Assembly: GCA_007745835.1 (NCBI GenBank) | Contig: CP036424.1 | Location: forward strand, 2,069,001 to 2,133,000 | Direction of reading: 5' to 3' | Length of the DNA stretch: 64,000 bases | From: Planctomycetes bacterium MalM25 | GTDB lineage: Bacteria; Planctomycetota; Planctomycetia; Pirellulales; Lacipirellulaceae | In this document: positions 7,221 to 15,936 of the stretch, piece after piece | Layout: every line of letters starts with the position of its first letter | Numbering within the stretch: position 1 is the first letter of the stretch | The notes under the pieces: model-generated | What the model was told of the DNA's origin: nothing | Database searches by the model: none | What the model saw: the letters and a program-made list of their open reading frames with translations, nothing else | Made by a program: the position numbers and the translations under genes

Positions 7221-9383
7221 TCAGCGTCCGCTACGGGCGAGAAACGAAACCGTCGTAAGCGCCAACAGAAGCAGGGCGGCTGGCTCAGGCACCGCATTCG
7301 TCGATGACGGGCCGAAGACGCGGCCGTAGTTCGCGGCCCAAAGTTCGTAGCCGAGCTGACCGGGAACGGCGCCGGCGCCGCCGTCACGCCAAACTGTGTA
7401 GTCCGCCGCATCGACCCGCCCGTCGCCGTTGTAGTCGCCCTCGGCAACAGCTCCGAGCAGGTTCCCGGCGGTGACGACGCCGGCCGAGAACTGGATCTCG
7501 TCCAGCAGCCCATCGAAGCGGCGCGGTCCGTCGCCGCCGACGTCGAGGCCGAAGTTCTCGGTTCCGATGAAGAGGTTGCCGTCGTTGCCGACCGGCAAAC
7601 CCCCGAAGGTCTCTGGCAGGTCGCGAGTAACCAGGGCGGTTGTCCCGTCTTCGTCGGCGATCGCGAGGGTGAGCAGCCCGGTGCTGTTCGCCCCTGCGCC
7701 TACCTCAAAGCTAGCCACGAGGTAGTGCCACTCGCCGTCTGCGTAGTTCGCGGCGCCCTCGCCGGTTGTCCCGCCGATGTCAATCGTCTCGATCGTGGTC
7801 CCGTCGTTGACGAAGAAGCGGAGACCACCGGCGTCCTCGTTCATCGTCAGTCCGAAGCGAGCGAAAGCTTCGCCCTGGATCAGGATCTGCTGGACGTCGA
7901 GCCCCTCGCTGGTCTTGAAGAAGGTCTCGACGGTGAACGATTCGGTAAACGCCAACTCGTTGCCGTAGACATCTTGCGGGAAGAAGAGCGCGCCCTCGCT
8001 CGCCACGGCGGGAAGTGTGGTCCCCGCGTCGTACGATGCGGCGCCCGCGTTGTTTCCATTGATGAACATCCCCGTCGGAGGCACGTCCGAGCTGGTGGTC
8101 ACGGTGTGACCGTTGTCGGCGGAGAAGAAGAACAGGTTTTCGACCTCCGCGGGAGTATCGGCTCTCACGCTGATCGTCCCTTCGTCGGTGCCCAGACGCA
8201 CGTCGAGCACCTTAGGATTGCCTTCGGCGAACGGCCCAGGTGCGTTAGGGTTGAGGTCCATGCTCCACCGAGCGACCGCCGCATTGGGTCGCGTCGGGTC
8301 GGGGTTGGGCGGCACGTACTGGTCAGCGGGAACGAGGCTGATGTCGAAACCGTCGCCGCCCCGGTAGGTGATCACCCGACCCGCGGCGCCGGGCACGGTC
8401 GAGCCTTCCGCCAGACTGTCAAACTGTCCGGCCGGGATGCTGAAGCCATCGATAAGCGTCAGCGTGTCGTCCGTCGGAGTGTAGCTGGATAGATCGACAG
8501 ACAGTCCCGGGAAGGCGCCACCGGCGCCCGCGATCTCGAAGAGGCCACCGGTGTGGACGATCGGGCTAATGCCACCGGCGTCGGCAGTGAAGTTGAGGTT
8601 TCCCTTCTCACGTACGATGAGTCCATTCGTCTGGAGCGAGACGTTGCTTCCCGTCAGGTTCAGGTTAGCGCTGATGGCGTTGGGGAACTGGCTTGATGCG
8701 TCGGCCAACAAGAGCCCGTCGCTGAGAGCCCAGGTCGCGGCACCCGAGAGGCTGACGGTCGCCGTAGGGCTTTGGAACACGCCGATGTCCACCTTGTTGG
8801 CGTTGAAGACGCCGCCCGATTGGGTCCACGTCGCGTCGGCATCGAGTCCGATGATCGTGCCGCCGAGATTGGTCATGTTGACCGTGCCCGAGTTGAAGAC
8901 GAACTCCCCTGGGCCGCCGCGGCCGATCTGCAGTCCGTCGGGTGTGATCGAGCCGTCGGGCGTTGTGTCGAGCACTTCGATTGCGCCGCCGTCGAGGGTG
9001 TAGCTCGAAAGCGTGGGGCCAAACTCACCGATCCAAAGCCCGACGTCCGCTCCAACGGCGTTGCTGATCGTGAGGGTCCCGGACGTGTGGGCTACAGACC
9101 CGCCATTGCTCAAACGGAGCGAATCGACCGTGGCATTGGAGGTCAGGTTGATCGCTGGAGCAGGCGAGCCCAGCGGCCCGGTGTGGTCCTCGTTGTTGAA
9201 GACAGCCAGATCACCGGCGCCCGGAATCGTTCGAGATCCACCGAAGATCTGGCTGTTGAACGTCTGCCAACTGCTATCGGAGAAATCAGAGCCGTTGTCG
9301 CCGACCCAGAGGTGGAGCTCGGCTGAGACAGGCGCGGCTGCAAGCGTCGCAGCAGCTGCGACTACATGGAGGAGGGTACGCAT
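7221..9383 (-). CDS. PEP-CTERM protein: repeat module, LamG, dockerin pair
   Basis: A 720-residue secreted protein. After a signal peptide (residues 1-21, ending VSAEL) comes a Gly/Asn/Thr-rich beta-repeat region (about 25-350; LRLSNGGSVAHTSGTLTIS), then a LamG/concanavalin-like module (about 370-650; FTVETFFKT, DGEWHYLVASFE, RFDGLLDEIQFS), a dockerin-like pair (GDYNGDGRVDAADYTVWRD and YELWAANYG) and a PEP-CTERM tail (VPEPAALLLLAL...R). PEP-CTERM tails are processed by exosortases for surface anchoring or release. The repeat region is paralogous to the neighbour at 9519-10565, and the LamG part to the C-terminus of the GH32 protein at 15933-18635. Together they suggest surface binding of fructan; the ligand is inferred from context. 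Confidence 0.85.
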   Translation of the reverse strand: MRTLLHVVAAAATLAAAPVSAELHLWVGDNGSDFSDSSWQTFNSQIFGGSRTIPGAGDLAVFNNEDHTGPLGSPAPAINLTSNATVDSLRLSNGGSVAHTSGTLTISNAVGADVGLWIGEFGPTLSSYTLDGGAIEVLDTTPDGSITPDGLQIGRGGPGEFVFNSGTVNMTNLGGTIIGLDADATWTQSGGVFNANKVDIGVFQSPTATVSLSGAATWALSDGLLLADASSQFPNAISANLNLTGSNVSLQTNGLIVREKGNLNFTADAGGISPIVHTGGLFEIAGAGGAFPGLSVDLSSYTPTDDTLTLIDGFSIPAGQFDSLAEGSTVPGAAGRVITYRGGDGFDISLVPADQYVPPNPDPTRPNAAVARWSMDLNPNAPGPFAEGNPKVLDVRLGTDEGTISVRADTPAEVENLFFFSADNGHTVTTSSDVPPTGMFINGNNAGAASYDAGTTLPAVASEGALFFPQDVYGNELAFTESFTVETFFKTSEGLDVQQILIQGEAFARFGLTMNEDAGGLRFFVNDGTTIETIDIGGTTGEGAANYADGEWHYLVASFEVGAGANSTGLLTLAIADEDGTTALVTRDLPETFGGLPVGNDGNLFIGTENFGLDVGGDGPRRFDGLLDEIQFSAGVVTAGNLLGAVAEGDYNGDGRVDAADYTVWRDGGAGAVPGQLGYELWAANYGRVFGPSSTNAVPEPAALLLLALTTVSFLARSGR

Positions 9384-9518
9384 GGCGAAGTCCTGTCAGG
9401 CCGAGATAAGACGCTGTGAAATGGGTCGAAAACTGAGAGCGAAAGAGAGTCCTGCGCGACCGGCGACACGGGGGCGGGCGATCTGCCCACCCCCGCAGCC
9501 GGATTCGCTAGGCGTCGC

Positions 9519-10565
9519 CTACCGCCTACGGGCGGCGATCATCCCCACCCCGGAGATCATCAGCAGCATGGCGGTCGGTTCGGGAATCGCGACCAGTCGC
9601 ACTTGGCTGGCGACCGAGTAGTCGATCGTCCAGTCGCCGAAAGCGGTCCCTTGCGGTGCGTTGTCGAACTGCATGTCCGAGCCGGTGTAGGAACCGATGT
9701 TGTCGATCAGCACGAGTGAGTCACCGAAGCCGGTCGGAGCGGGCAGGTTTTCAAGGAACAGTTCGCCGTTATTGAGCAGGAACTGGTCCCCGCCGATATC
9801 GACGGTGCTGATGCCACCGCCCGCACCGTTGAACATCAAGTTGCCTTCGTCCTGCATGACGAGGCCGACCGACGAGAAGCTGACGTTCGGGCCGTTGAGG
9901 TTCAGATTGACCGGCGCGGGGTTCCTAGGGGTGAACACGCCGTGCCCATCGGCCAAGAGAACCAGACCGACATTCCACTCCGCAGACCCGCCAAGGTTCA
10001 CGGTGGAGTTCGGGCTGGCGAAGAGACCGATTTGCACGCCGGCGCCGTTGAATGTTCCGCCTGCTTGGTTCCAGGTAGCGGTCCCGTCGAGACCGATGAC
10101 AGTGTCGCCAGCGGTGTTGTTGACGGTCCCGGAGAGCAGCGTGAACGTGCCGTTCGACCCTCCCGCCCGACCAACCTGAAAACCGTCGCCCGGATCGTCG
10201 ATCTGGAGGGTTCCGCCGTTGAGCGTGTAAGTCGAGGTGCCGGGGCCGAACTCCCCGACCCAGAGGCCCGCATCGGGGCCCGTGCCGTTCGCGATAGTCA
10301 GCGTGCCGGCCGTGTGACTGACTTTGCCGCCGTCGCTGAGACGTAGCGAGTCGGGGCTGACGTTGGAATCCACGATGATGGCAGGCAAGCTGCCGTTGTT
10401 GGCTACAGCAAGGTCAGCCGGTCCCGGGTTCCCATCGGGATCCCAGTTCGCGGCGTTGCTGAAGAGAGCGTCGCCCCCGCCATTGTCGTAGAAGAACAGC
10501 GCCGCTTGCGACGAGGCCGCCGTTCCAAGCGTCAAGGCTAAGGTTGCCAGCCACCTGACAGACAT
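9519..10565 (-). CDS. PEP-CTERM beta-repeat protein
   Basis: A 348-residue secreted protein with signal peptide (1-21, ending SSQAAL), a beta-repeat region and a C-terminal PEP-CTERM tail (IPEPTAMLLMISGVG...RRR). Segments such as LRLSDGGKVSHTAGTLTIA and GLWVGEFGPGTSTYTLNGG closely match the repeat module of the downstream gene at 7221-9383, so it is a shorter paralog without LamG and dockerin. It is the first gene of the minus-strand arm of the fructan locus, divergent from the regulator at 10847 across a roughly 280-bp control region. A binding or structural role at the cell surface is likely; no catalytic motif is visible. Confidence 0.85.
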   Translation of the reverse strand: MSVRWLATLALTLGTAASSQAALFFYDNGGGDALFSNAANWDPDGNPGPADLAVANNGSLPAIIVDSNVSPDSLRLSDGGKVSHTAGTLTIANGTGPDAGLWVGEFGPGTSTYTLNGGTLQIDDPGDGFQVGRAGGSNGTFTLLSGTVNNTAGDTVIGLDGTATWNQAGGTFNGAGVQIGLFASPNSTVNLGGSAEWNVGLVLLADGHGVFTPRNPAPVNLNLNGPNVSFSSVGLVMQDEGNLMFNGAGGGISTVDIGGDQFLLNNGELFLENLPAPTGFGDSLVLIDNIGSYTGSDMQFDNAPQGTAFGDWTIDYSVASQVRLVAIPEPTAMLLMISGVGMIAARRR

Positions 10566-10736
10566 GAGTCAACTCCGTAGTTGCTGATCAGAAGGTGCCA
10601 AAACTCCTCAAAGAGAAGGTTGGCGGAAAAGTAGGACGAAAAGGCACCGCAGTCCGCAATGTCAGTCGCACCAATCGTGATCTAAGATAACAACGTGGTA
10701 AGTAGAGTCAACACACCTGTGAGATATTTTGGGAAT

Positions 10737-10754
10737 AACCTGGTATCAACCTGG
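10737..10754. promoter_or_regulatory. Direct repeat, possible operator
   Basis: AACCTGG occurs at 10737-10743 and again at 10748-10754, 11 bp apart, about one helical turn, in the divergent control region between the PEP-CTERM gene and the regulator. The spacing suits a protein binding one face of DNA. Function is inferred from position only. Confidence 0.35.
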
Positions 10755-10790
10755 AAATTATCGTCGGGCCTGATAGATTGGCTTTTGCAG

Positions 10791-10804
10791 CGACATCGAT
10801 GTCG
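10791..10804. promoter_or_regulatory. Perfect 14-bp palindrome, candidate operator
   Basis: CGACATCGATGTCG is a perfect palindrome with a central CG, 43 bp upstream of the likely GTG start (10847) of the GntR/LacI-type regulator. CG-centred palindromes are typical LacI-family operators and palindromes also serve GntR proteins, so autoregulation or control of the divergent fructan arms is a reasonable inference. Confidence 0.45.
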
Positions 10805-10846
10805 GCAGAAGGACCCCTGTCCGTCAGAACGCATAAGGAATGGCTT

Positions 10847-11959
10847 GTGAGCGTAAACAACACCAAGCAGCGGCACGTCTACGAGACCGTCCGTCGCCGT
10901 ATCGAGGCGGGCGACTTCCAACCCGGGGACCGCATCCCTTCGGACTCGGAGTTGGTCCGAGAGTTTGGGGTCAGCCGGCCGACAGTCGCCAAGGCTTTAC
11001 GCGAACTCGAACGCGCCGGCATGGTGCGACGGAAGACCGGTTCGGGGACCTACGTCCTGGATGTGGCCGGCGCCGAAGGGCAGCAATTCGGCTTGCTCAT
11101 CCCGGGGCTGGGTGAAACCGAGATCTTCGAACCGATTTGCGCGTCCATGGCGAGGGTCGCCCAGCTGATGGGCCACGGACTGGTGTGGGGCGCCAACGCC
11201 ACACACGCTCCCTCCTTCGAGAAGGGGCGGCAAGCGATCGCCCTCTGCGAGCGCTACTTGCAAGATGGCGTCGGCGGCATTTTCTTCGCCCCGTTAGAAC
11301 ACGTCGATGACAAGGACCAAGTCAACGCCCGAATCATCTCGCTCTGCGAGTCGGCCGATGTCCCGGTGGTGCTGCTCGACCGCGACTTGGTGCCCTACCC
11401 AGAACGTAGCGACCACGACTTGGTGGGCATCGACAACCGCCGGGTCGGATACGCCGTGACGCACCACCTTTTCCAGCAGGGATGCGAGCGCGTGATGTTC
11501 TTTGCCCGCCCCGGCTCAGCCGCGACGATCGACGCCCGCATCGCTGGCTTTATGGAAGCGGTCGTCAAGGACGCCGGCTCGTTCGATGCCAAGCTCGTCC
11601 AGCGGTGCGACCCGAAGGACCGTGAAGCGATCGGCGCGTTCTTCGCATCGCAACGCCCCGACGGCATCGTCTGTGGCAACGACGTCACCGCGGGCCACTT
11701 GATGCACACGCTCGACCAGATGGGCCTTGATGTGCCGGACGACGTGCTCGTCGCTGGGATCGACGACGTGAAGTACGCCGAGTTGCTACGTGTTCCCCTG
11801 ACGACGGTGAGGCAACCGTGCGAGGCGCTTGGCGAGGCGGCTTTCAGGACGATGATCGACCGGATCGATGTCCCCAACGCCCCGGCGCGAGACGTGTTGC
11901 TTGGTTGTGAGCTGATCGAGCGTGAATCCACGAAGCGAATCAAGGAAACGGCCCGGTGA
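10847..11959 (+). CDS. GntR-type DNA-binding regulator with LacI-like sugar sensor
   Basis: A 370-residue regulator. Residues about 5-75 form a GntR winged helix (YETVRRRIEAGDFQPGDRIPSDSELVREFGVSRPTVAKAL, shown here only as the family hallmark region), and residues about 80-360 a type I periplasmic-binding-like sensor (VPVVLLDRDLVPYP, DLVGIDNRRVGYAV, DGIVCGNDVTAG, VAGIDDVKYAELL). This AraR-like architecture binds a sugar and releases DNA. I prefer the GTG at 10847, which has AAGGAA six bases upstream; the frame is open further to a TTG at 10778, but that would place the 14-bp palindrome inside the gene. Its stop overlaps the fructokinase start (GTGA), so the two are translationally coupled. 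It is the evident local regulator of the fructan locus. Confidence 0.88.
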   Translation: MSVNNTKQRHVYETVRRRIEAGDFQPGDRIPSDSELVREFGVSRPTVAKALRELERAGMVRRKTGSGTYVLDVAGAEGQQFGLLIPGLGETEIFEPICASMARVAQLMGHGLVWGANATHAPSFEKGRQAIALCERYLQDGVGGIFFAPLEHVDDKDQVNARIISLCESADVPVVLLDRDLVPYPERSDHDLVGIDNRRVGYAVTHHLFQQGCERVMFFARPGSAATIDARIAGFMEAVVKDAGSFDAKLVQRCDPKDREAIGAFFASQRPDGIVCGNDVTAGHLMHTLDQMGLDVPDDVLVAGIDDVKYAELLRVPLTTVRQPCEALGEAAFRTMIDRIDVPNAPARDVLLGCELIERESTKRIKETAR

Positions 11960-12930
11960 GCTTGTTCAACAACCATCAGACGGCGTGCCGGCCCCTCGTC
12001 GTTGGCCTCGGCGAAGCCTTGTTCGACTGTTTTCCCGACCGGGTTGTCCTGGGCGGGGCGCCGATGAACGTGACCGTCCACGCCGATGCGATCCTAGGCC
12101 CGCTCGGTGGGGCAGGCGTACCGGTCACGCGAGTCGGAGGCGACGAACTTGGCGAGCGGTTTGTCTCGGAGGCAAGGCAGCGTGGGTTATCGACCCAATA
12201 CGTCCAGACCGACGAATCGCGACCGACTGGCCGCGTCGTGGTCACGTTGGACGATGGAGGCCACGCCTCCTACCGATTCGATACCGAGAGCGCCTGGGAT
12301 GCCCTGGAGTACGACGCGAGCCTTGCGACGCTCGCCGGGCGATGTGATGGCGTCGCTTTTGGAACACTGGCCCAGCGCAACACAGCGAGCAGAGAAGCCA
12401 TCACCGACTTCGTCGCTAATGCGACGCAGGCCGTCCGGCTCTTCGACGTGAACTTGCGCCAGCAGTACTACTCTGCCGATCTGCTTGATGCGTCGCTGCA
12501 GCTTGCTTCCGCGGCGAAGTTGAACGAAGAGGAACTCCGCGAGGTCTGCGAGCTGCTTGAGCTTCGTGATGCCGGCAGCGGCGACATCGACCAAGCCGCC
12601 ACGCTCTTGTCGGCAGCCTACCGACTGGACTGGCTCGCCATCACACGCGGAGCCGAGGGCACTGCCCTGTACGCCGACGGAGTCAAGCACACCGGGGCGC
12701 CGGCGTCTTTCTCGTGCGAGCCGAACGCTGACACCGTCGGTGCGGGCGACGCTTGCTGCGCCGGGCTGCTATGCGGGACGCTGCTTGGATACACGAGGCA
12801 AGCGACCCTCGGGTTGGCGAATCGCCTTGGCGCTTACGTCGCCACTCGACCCGGCGCGACGCCTGAGCTACCGCGTAGCTTGTTGGCGATGGCTCCATCA
12901 GAGTCCACGGCGGCGACCGACCAAGCGTAA
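11956..12930 (+). CDS. PfkB-family carbohydrate kinase, probable fructokinase
   Basis: A 324-residue kinase of the ribokinase/PfkB family, starting at GTG inside the stop of the regulator gene. Visible signatures are the N-terminal GLGEALFD and LGGAPMNVTVHA sugar-binding region, the central FDVNLRQQYY, and near the C-terminus DTVGAGDACCAGLL with the catalytic Asp of GAGD. GLGEALFD..P..LGGAP is characteristic of fructokinases, which phosphorylate free fructose to fructose 6-phosphate in the cytoplasm. This fits the two GH32 fructanases and sugar porter downstream. A 49-bp gap separates it from the next gene. Confidence 0.85.
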   Translation: MSLFNNHQTACRPLVVGLGEALFDCFPDRVVLGGAPMNVTVHADAILGPLGGAGVPVTRVGGDELGERFVSEARQRGLSTQYVQTDESRPTGRVVVTLDDGGHASYRFDTESAWDALEYDASLATLAGRCDGVAFGTLAQRNTASREAITDFVANATQAVRLFDVNLRQQYYSADLLDASLQLASAAKLNEEELREVCELLELRDAGSGDIDQAATLLSAAYRLDWLAITRGAEGTALYADGVKHTGAPASFSCEPNADTVGAGDACCAGLLCGTLLGYTRQATLGLANRLGAYVATRPGATPELPRSLLAMAPSESTAATDQA

Positions 12931-12979
12931 GCCCATCGAAGCCTTTTCTACCAGCCTTATCAGAAAGTTCCGGCACGGC

Positions 12980-14542
12980 ATGATACGCCTCTTGCTCTCT
13001 CTCACGATACTCGCGTGCTTAGCGAACGAAGCCGCTGCACGTGGACCGTTCGCAGCTGGCGAGATCGAGGCGGCTCGTATCGAGTTAGCACGCTATCGGG
13101 AGTCGGCAAGATACCTACGTGAGCCGCTACGGCCGCAGTTCCACTTCACGCCCGAGCGGAACTGGATGAACGACCCGAACGGGCTCGTCTTCCACCGGGG
13201 AGAGTACCACCTCTTCTACCAGCACAACCCGGTCGGGAACGCCTGGGGGCATATGAGCTGGGGCCACGCCGTTAGCCCTGATCTCGTGCGTTGGGAGCAC
13301 CTGCCAATCGCCATCCTGGAAGAGCAGGACGAGATGATCTTCTCAGGCAGCTGCGTGATCGACCACAACAACACATCCGGGTTCGGCACGGCTGACAACC
13401 CGCCAATGGTTGCGATCTACACGGCCCATCGGTCCGGCAATCAAGCTCAGTCGCTGGCGTACTCCACCGACAACGGCCGCACTTGGACGAAGCACGCGGG
13501 CAATCCGGTGCTCGACCTCGGTGAGGCCGACTTCCGCGACCCGAAGGTGTTCTGGCACGAACCTACGGAGCGATGGGTGATGGTCGTCTCGCTGGCGATC
13601 GCCAAGCGGTTGCAGATCTACGGTTCAGACGACCTCAAGCAGTGGACTCTCCTCAGCGAGTTCGGCCCCGCCGGCGTCGATCCGAAGCCCAACTGGGAGT
13701 GTCCCGATCTGTTCGAGCTGACGATCGAAGACGCTGCTGGCAAACCGACGGGCGAAACCCGTTGGGTGCTCGAAGTCGACATGGGCGACGGGGCGATCGC
13801 AGGCGGCTCGGGCGGCGAGTACTTCGTCGGTTCATTTGATGGCGAGCGGTTCGTCTGCGACGATCCAAACAACGCTGCCCATTGGGTCGATTTCGGCCGC
13901 GACTTCTACGCCCCGGTGAGCTGGTCCGATGTACCTAGCGAAGACGGTCGAAGAATTTGGATCGGCTGGATGAACAACTGGCAAACGCACCTGCTCCCCA
14001 CTTCGCCGTGGCGTAGCGCGATGTCGGTTCCGCGCTCGCTCGCACTCCGAAAGACGTCCGACGGGCTGCAGCTTGTCCAGAAGCCCGTGGAAGAGCTGAA
14101 AACTCTTCGACGCGATCAAACGAACCTACTGGAAGACGACTTCGTCGGACGCCAGCTCGAACTCGAACTCGTCGCCCAGCCGGTCGACGATCAACCGATC
14201 CGCCTAAGCGTCCTCAAGGGCGAGGAAGAGGCAACCGTCATCGGCTATGATCCGAGGGCTCAGCAGCTCTACGTCGATCGCACCCACTCCGGTCAAGTCG
14301 ATTTCCACGAAGCTTTCGCCGGCGTGCATCGGGCCCCGCTCAAGCTCAACGGCAAACCGCTGCGGCTCCGGGTGCTTGTCGATCGCTCGTCCGTCGAGGT
14401 GTTCGCTCAGGACGGGCTGGTGGTCATCACCGATCGGGTCTTCCCCGCCGAGTCGAGCGTCGGCATCACGCTGGACGCTCCTGGCGCCGACGTGAAGAGC
14501 TTCCAAGGTTGGCGAATGGCCTCCTCGTGGCGTGACGACTGA
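12980..14542 (+). CDS. GH32 fructan/sucrose hydrolase, secreted
   Basis: A 520-residue protein with a signal peptide (residues 1-20, ending ANEAAA). The GH32 five-bladed propeller holds the nucleophile Asp65 in WMNDPNG, the transition-state stabiliser in RDPKVFWHEP (about 188) and the acid/base Glu in ECPDLFEL (about 246); the C-terminal beta-sandwich includes DRSSVEVFAQDG. Such enzymes release fructose from levan, inulin or sucrose in the periplasm or outside. The open frame extends upstream to 12557 through the fructokinase gene, but the ATG at 12980 is followed by a proper signal peptide. It belongs to the regulator-kinase-GH32-MFS-GH32 run. Exact linkage specificity cannot be read from the sequence. 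Confidence 0.9.
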   Translation: MIRLLLSLTILACLANEAAARGPFAAGEIEAARIELARYRESARYLREPLRPQFHFTPERNWMNDPNGLVFHRGEYHLFYQHNPVGNAWGHMSWGHAVSPDLVRWEHLPIAILEEQDEMIFSGSCVIDHNNTSGFGTADNPPMVAIYTAHRSGNQAQSLAYSTDNGRTWTKHAGNPVLDLGEADFRDPKVFWHEPTERWVMVVSLAIAKRLQIYGSDDLKQWTLLSEFGPAGVDPKPNWECPDLFELTIEDAAGKPTGETRWVLEVDMGDGAIAGGSGGEYFVGSFDGERFVCDDPNNAAHWVDFGRDFYAPVSWSDVPSEDGRRIWIGWMNNWQTHLLPTSPWRSAMSVPRSLALRKTSDGLQLVQKPVEELKTLRRDQTNLLEDDFVGRQLELELVAQPVDDQPIRLSVLKGEEEATVIGYDPRAQQLYVDRTHSGQVDFHEAFAGVHRAPLKLNGKPLRLRVLVDRSSVEVFAQDGLVVITDRVFPAESSVGITLDAPGADVKSFQGWRMASSWRDD

Positions 14543-14604
14543 TCGAACGCGAACCTCGGCTCTTACTCATCTATTCATCCCCTTCGCACTCCGCGAACGT
14601 TCGC

Positions 14605-15936
14605 ATGCTATTGAATCGGACTCTGCTCACCAGCGCCGTGATTGCTGCCCTTGGGGGCTTCCTCTTCGGCTTCGACACGGTCGTGATCTCGGGCGCCGAG
14701 CAGACGATCGAATCGATCTGGAGCCTGGGCTCGGGGATGCATGGCCTCGCGATGAGCGCCGCTCTCTGGGGTACGGTACTCGGCTCGCTCACCGGTGGTT
14801 ACCCAACCGACCGGTTCGGCCGCAAGCGAACGCTACTCTCAATCGGCCTACTCTACTTCGTATCGGCGGTTTGGTCGGGCCTCGCGGGCGACGTCTACTC
14901 TTTCATGATTGCGAGATTCCTTGGCGGGATAGGCGTTGGGGTTTCAACGGTCGCCGCGCCGCTCTACATCGCCGAGATCTCGCCGCCCGCCCTCCGTGGC
15001 CGGCTAACCGGGATGTTTCAGTTCAACATCGTCTTCGGCATTCTGATCGCTTTCCTGTCGAACTACCTGCTAAGCGGTATTGGCGAGGACGCGTGGCGAT
15101 GGATGCTCGGGGTCGAGGCCTTCCCGGCGTTGATCTACACGCTCGCCTGCTTCGCGATCCCCGAGAGCCCACGATGGCTGCTAGCCGTGAAGGGGGACCG
15201 CCCGCAAGCCGCCGCCGTCTTGCAACGCATCGGCCTGGCGGATGACGAACAAGACGCCGCCACGCAGCTCGATGAGATCGCCGCCGCGGCCAAAGCCGAA
15301 CCGGCGACGCACAGCCTCTGGACGGCCGGACTCGGCAAGCCGATCCTGCTCGCCTTCCTGGTCGCGTTCTTTAACCAGCTGTCGGGCATCAACGCGATCC
15401 TCTACTTCGCTCCGCGGATTTTTGAGCAGGCCGGCCTCGGTACTCAAGCCGCCTTCCTGCAGTCGATCGGGATCGGGATCACGAATTTGGTGTTCACGTT
15501 CGTCGGCCTCTGGCTCATTGATCGGCTGGGCAGGCGGACGCTGCTGTACATCGGGTCGCTTGGCTACATTGCGTCGCTCGGGCTGTGCTCTTGGGCGTTC
15601 GCGTCGGAGAACTTCAAGATCGTACCGGCGTGCATCTTCGCCTTCATCGCGGCTCACGCCGTCGGTCAAGGCGCGGTGATCTGGGTGTTCATTTCGGAGA
15701 TCTTCCCCAACCGCCACCGCGCGGCGGGCACATCGCTTGGGTCGGCGACGCACTGGGTCTTCGCCGCGCTGCTAACGCTCTTTTTTCCGACGATGGTCGA
15801 GTGGTTCGCCCCTTCGATGGTGTTCGCGTTCTTCGCGGGGATGATGGTCCTGCAGCTGCTCTGGGTCTGGCGGATGGTCCCCGAGACGAAAGGCGTGCCA
15901 TTGGAAGAGCTGCAGCGCAAACTGGGAGTAGCATGA
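14605..15936 (+). CDS. MFS sugar porter
   Basis: A 443-residue integral membrane protein with twelve predicted hydrophobic segments. Sugar-porter signatures are visible: GGFLFGFDTVVISGA in TM1, DRFGRKRTLL between TM2 and TM3, RFLGGIGVGVST in TM4, PESPRWLL before the central loop, FFNQLSGINAILYF in TM7 and PETKGVPLEEL after TM12. These are proton-coupled uptake transporters for hexoses or disaccharides in the inner membrane. In this context it most likely imports fructose released by the two GH32 enzymes. Its TGA stop overlaps the ATG of the next gene (ATGA at 15933-15936), indicating translational coupling. Confidence 0.9.
   Translation: MLLNRTLLTSAVIAALGGFLFGFDTVVISGAEQTIESIWSLGSGMHGLAMSAALWGTVLGSLTGGYPTDRFGRKRTLLSIGLLYFVSAVWSGLAGDVYSFMIARFLGGIGVGVSTVAAPLYIAEISPPALRGRLTGMFQFNIVFGILIAFLSNYLLSGIGEDAWRWMLGVEAFPALIYTLACFAIPESPRWLLAVKGDRPQAAAVLQRIGLADDEQDAATQLDEIAAAAKAEPATHSLWTAGLGKPILLAFLVAFFNQLSGINAILYFAPRIFEQAGLGTQAAFLQSIGIGITNLVFTFVGLWLIDRLGRRTLLYIGSLGYIASLGLCSWAFASENFKIVPACIFAFIAAHAVGQGAVIWVFISEIFPNRHRAAGTSLGSATHWVFAALLTLFFPTMVEWFAPSMVFAFFAGMMVLQLLWVWRMVPETKGVPLEELQRKLGVA

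Noticed and set aside
12557-12979. Upstream extension of the GH32 gene
   Set aside because: It lies inside the fructokinase gene in another frame; the ATG at 12980 gives a proper signal peptide.
15585-15932. Upstream extension of the second GH32 gene
   Set aside because: Overlaps the MFS gene; the ATG at 15933 overlaps the MFS stop and starts a signal peptide.
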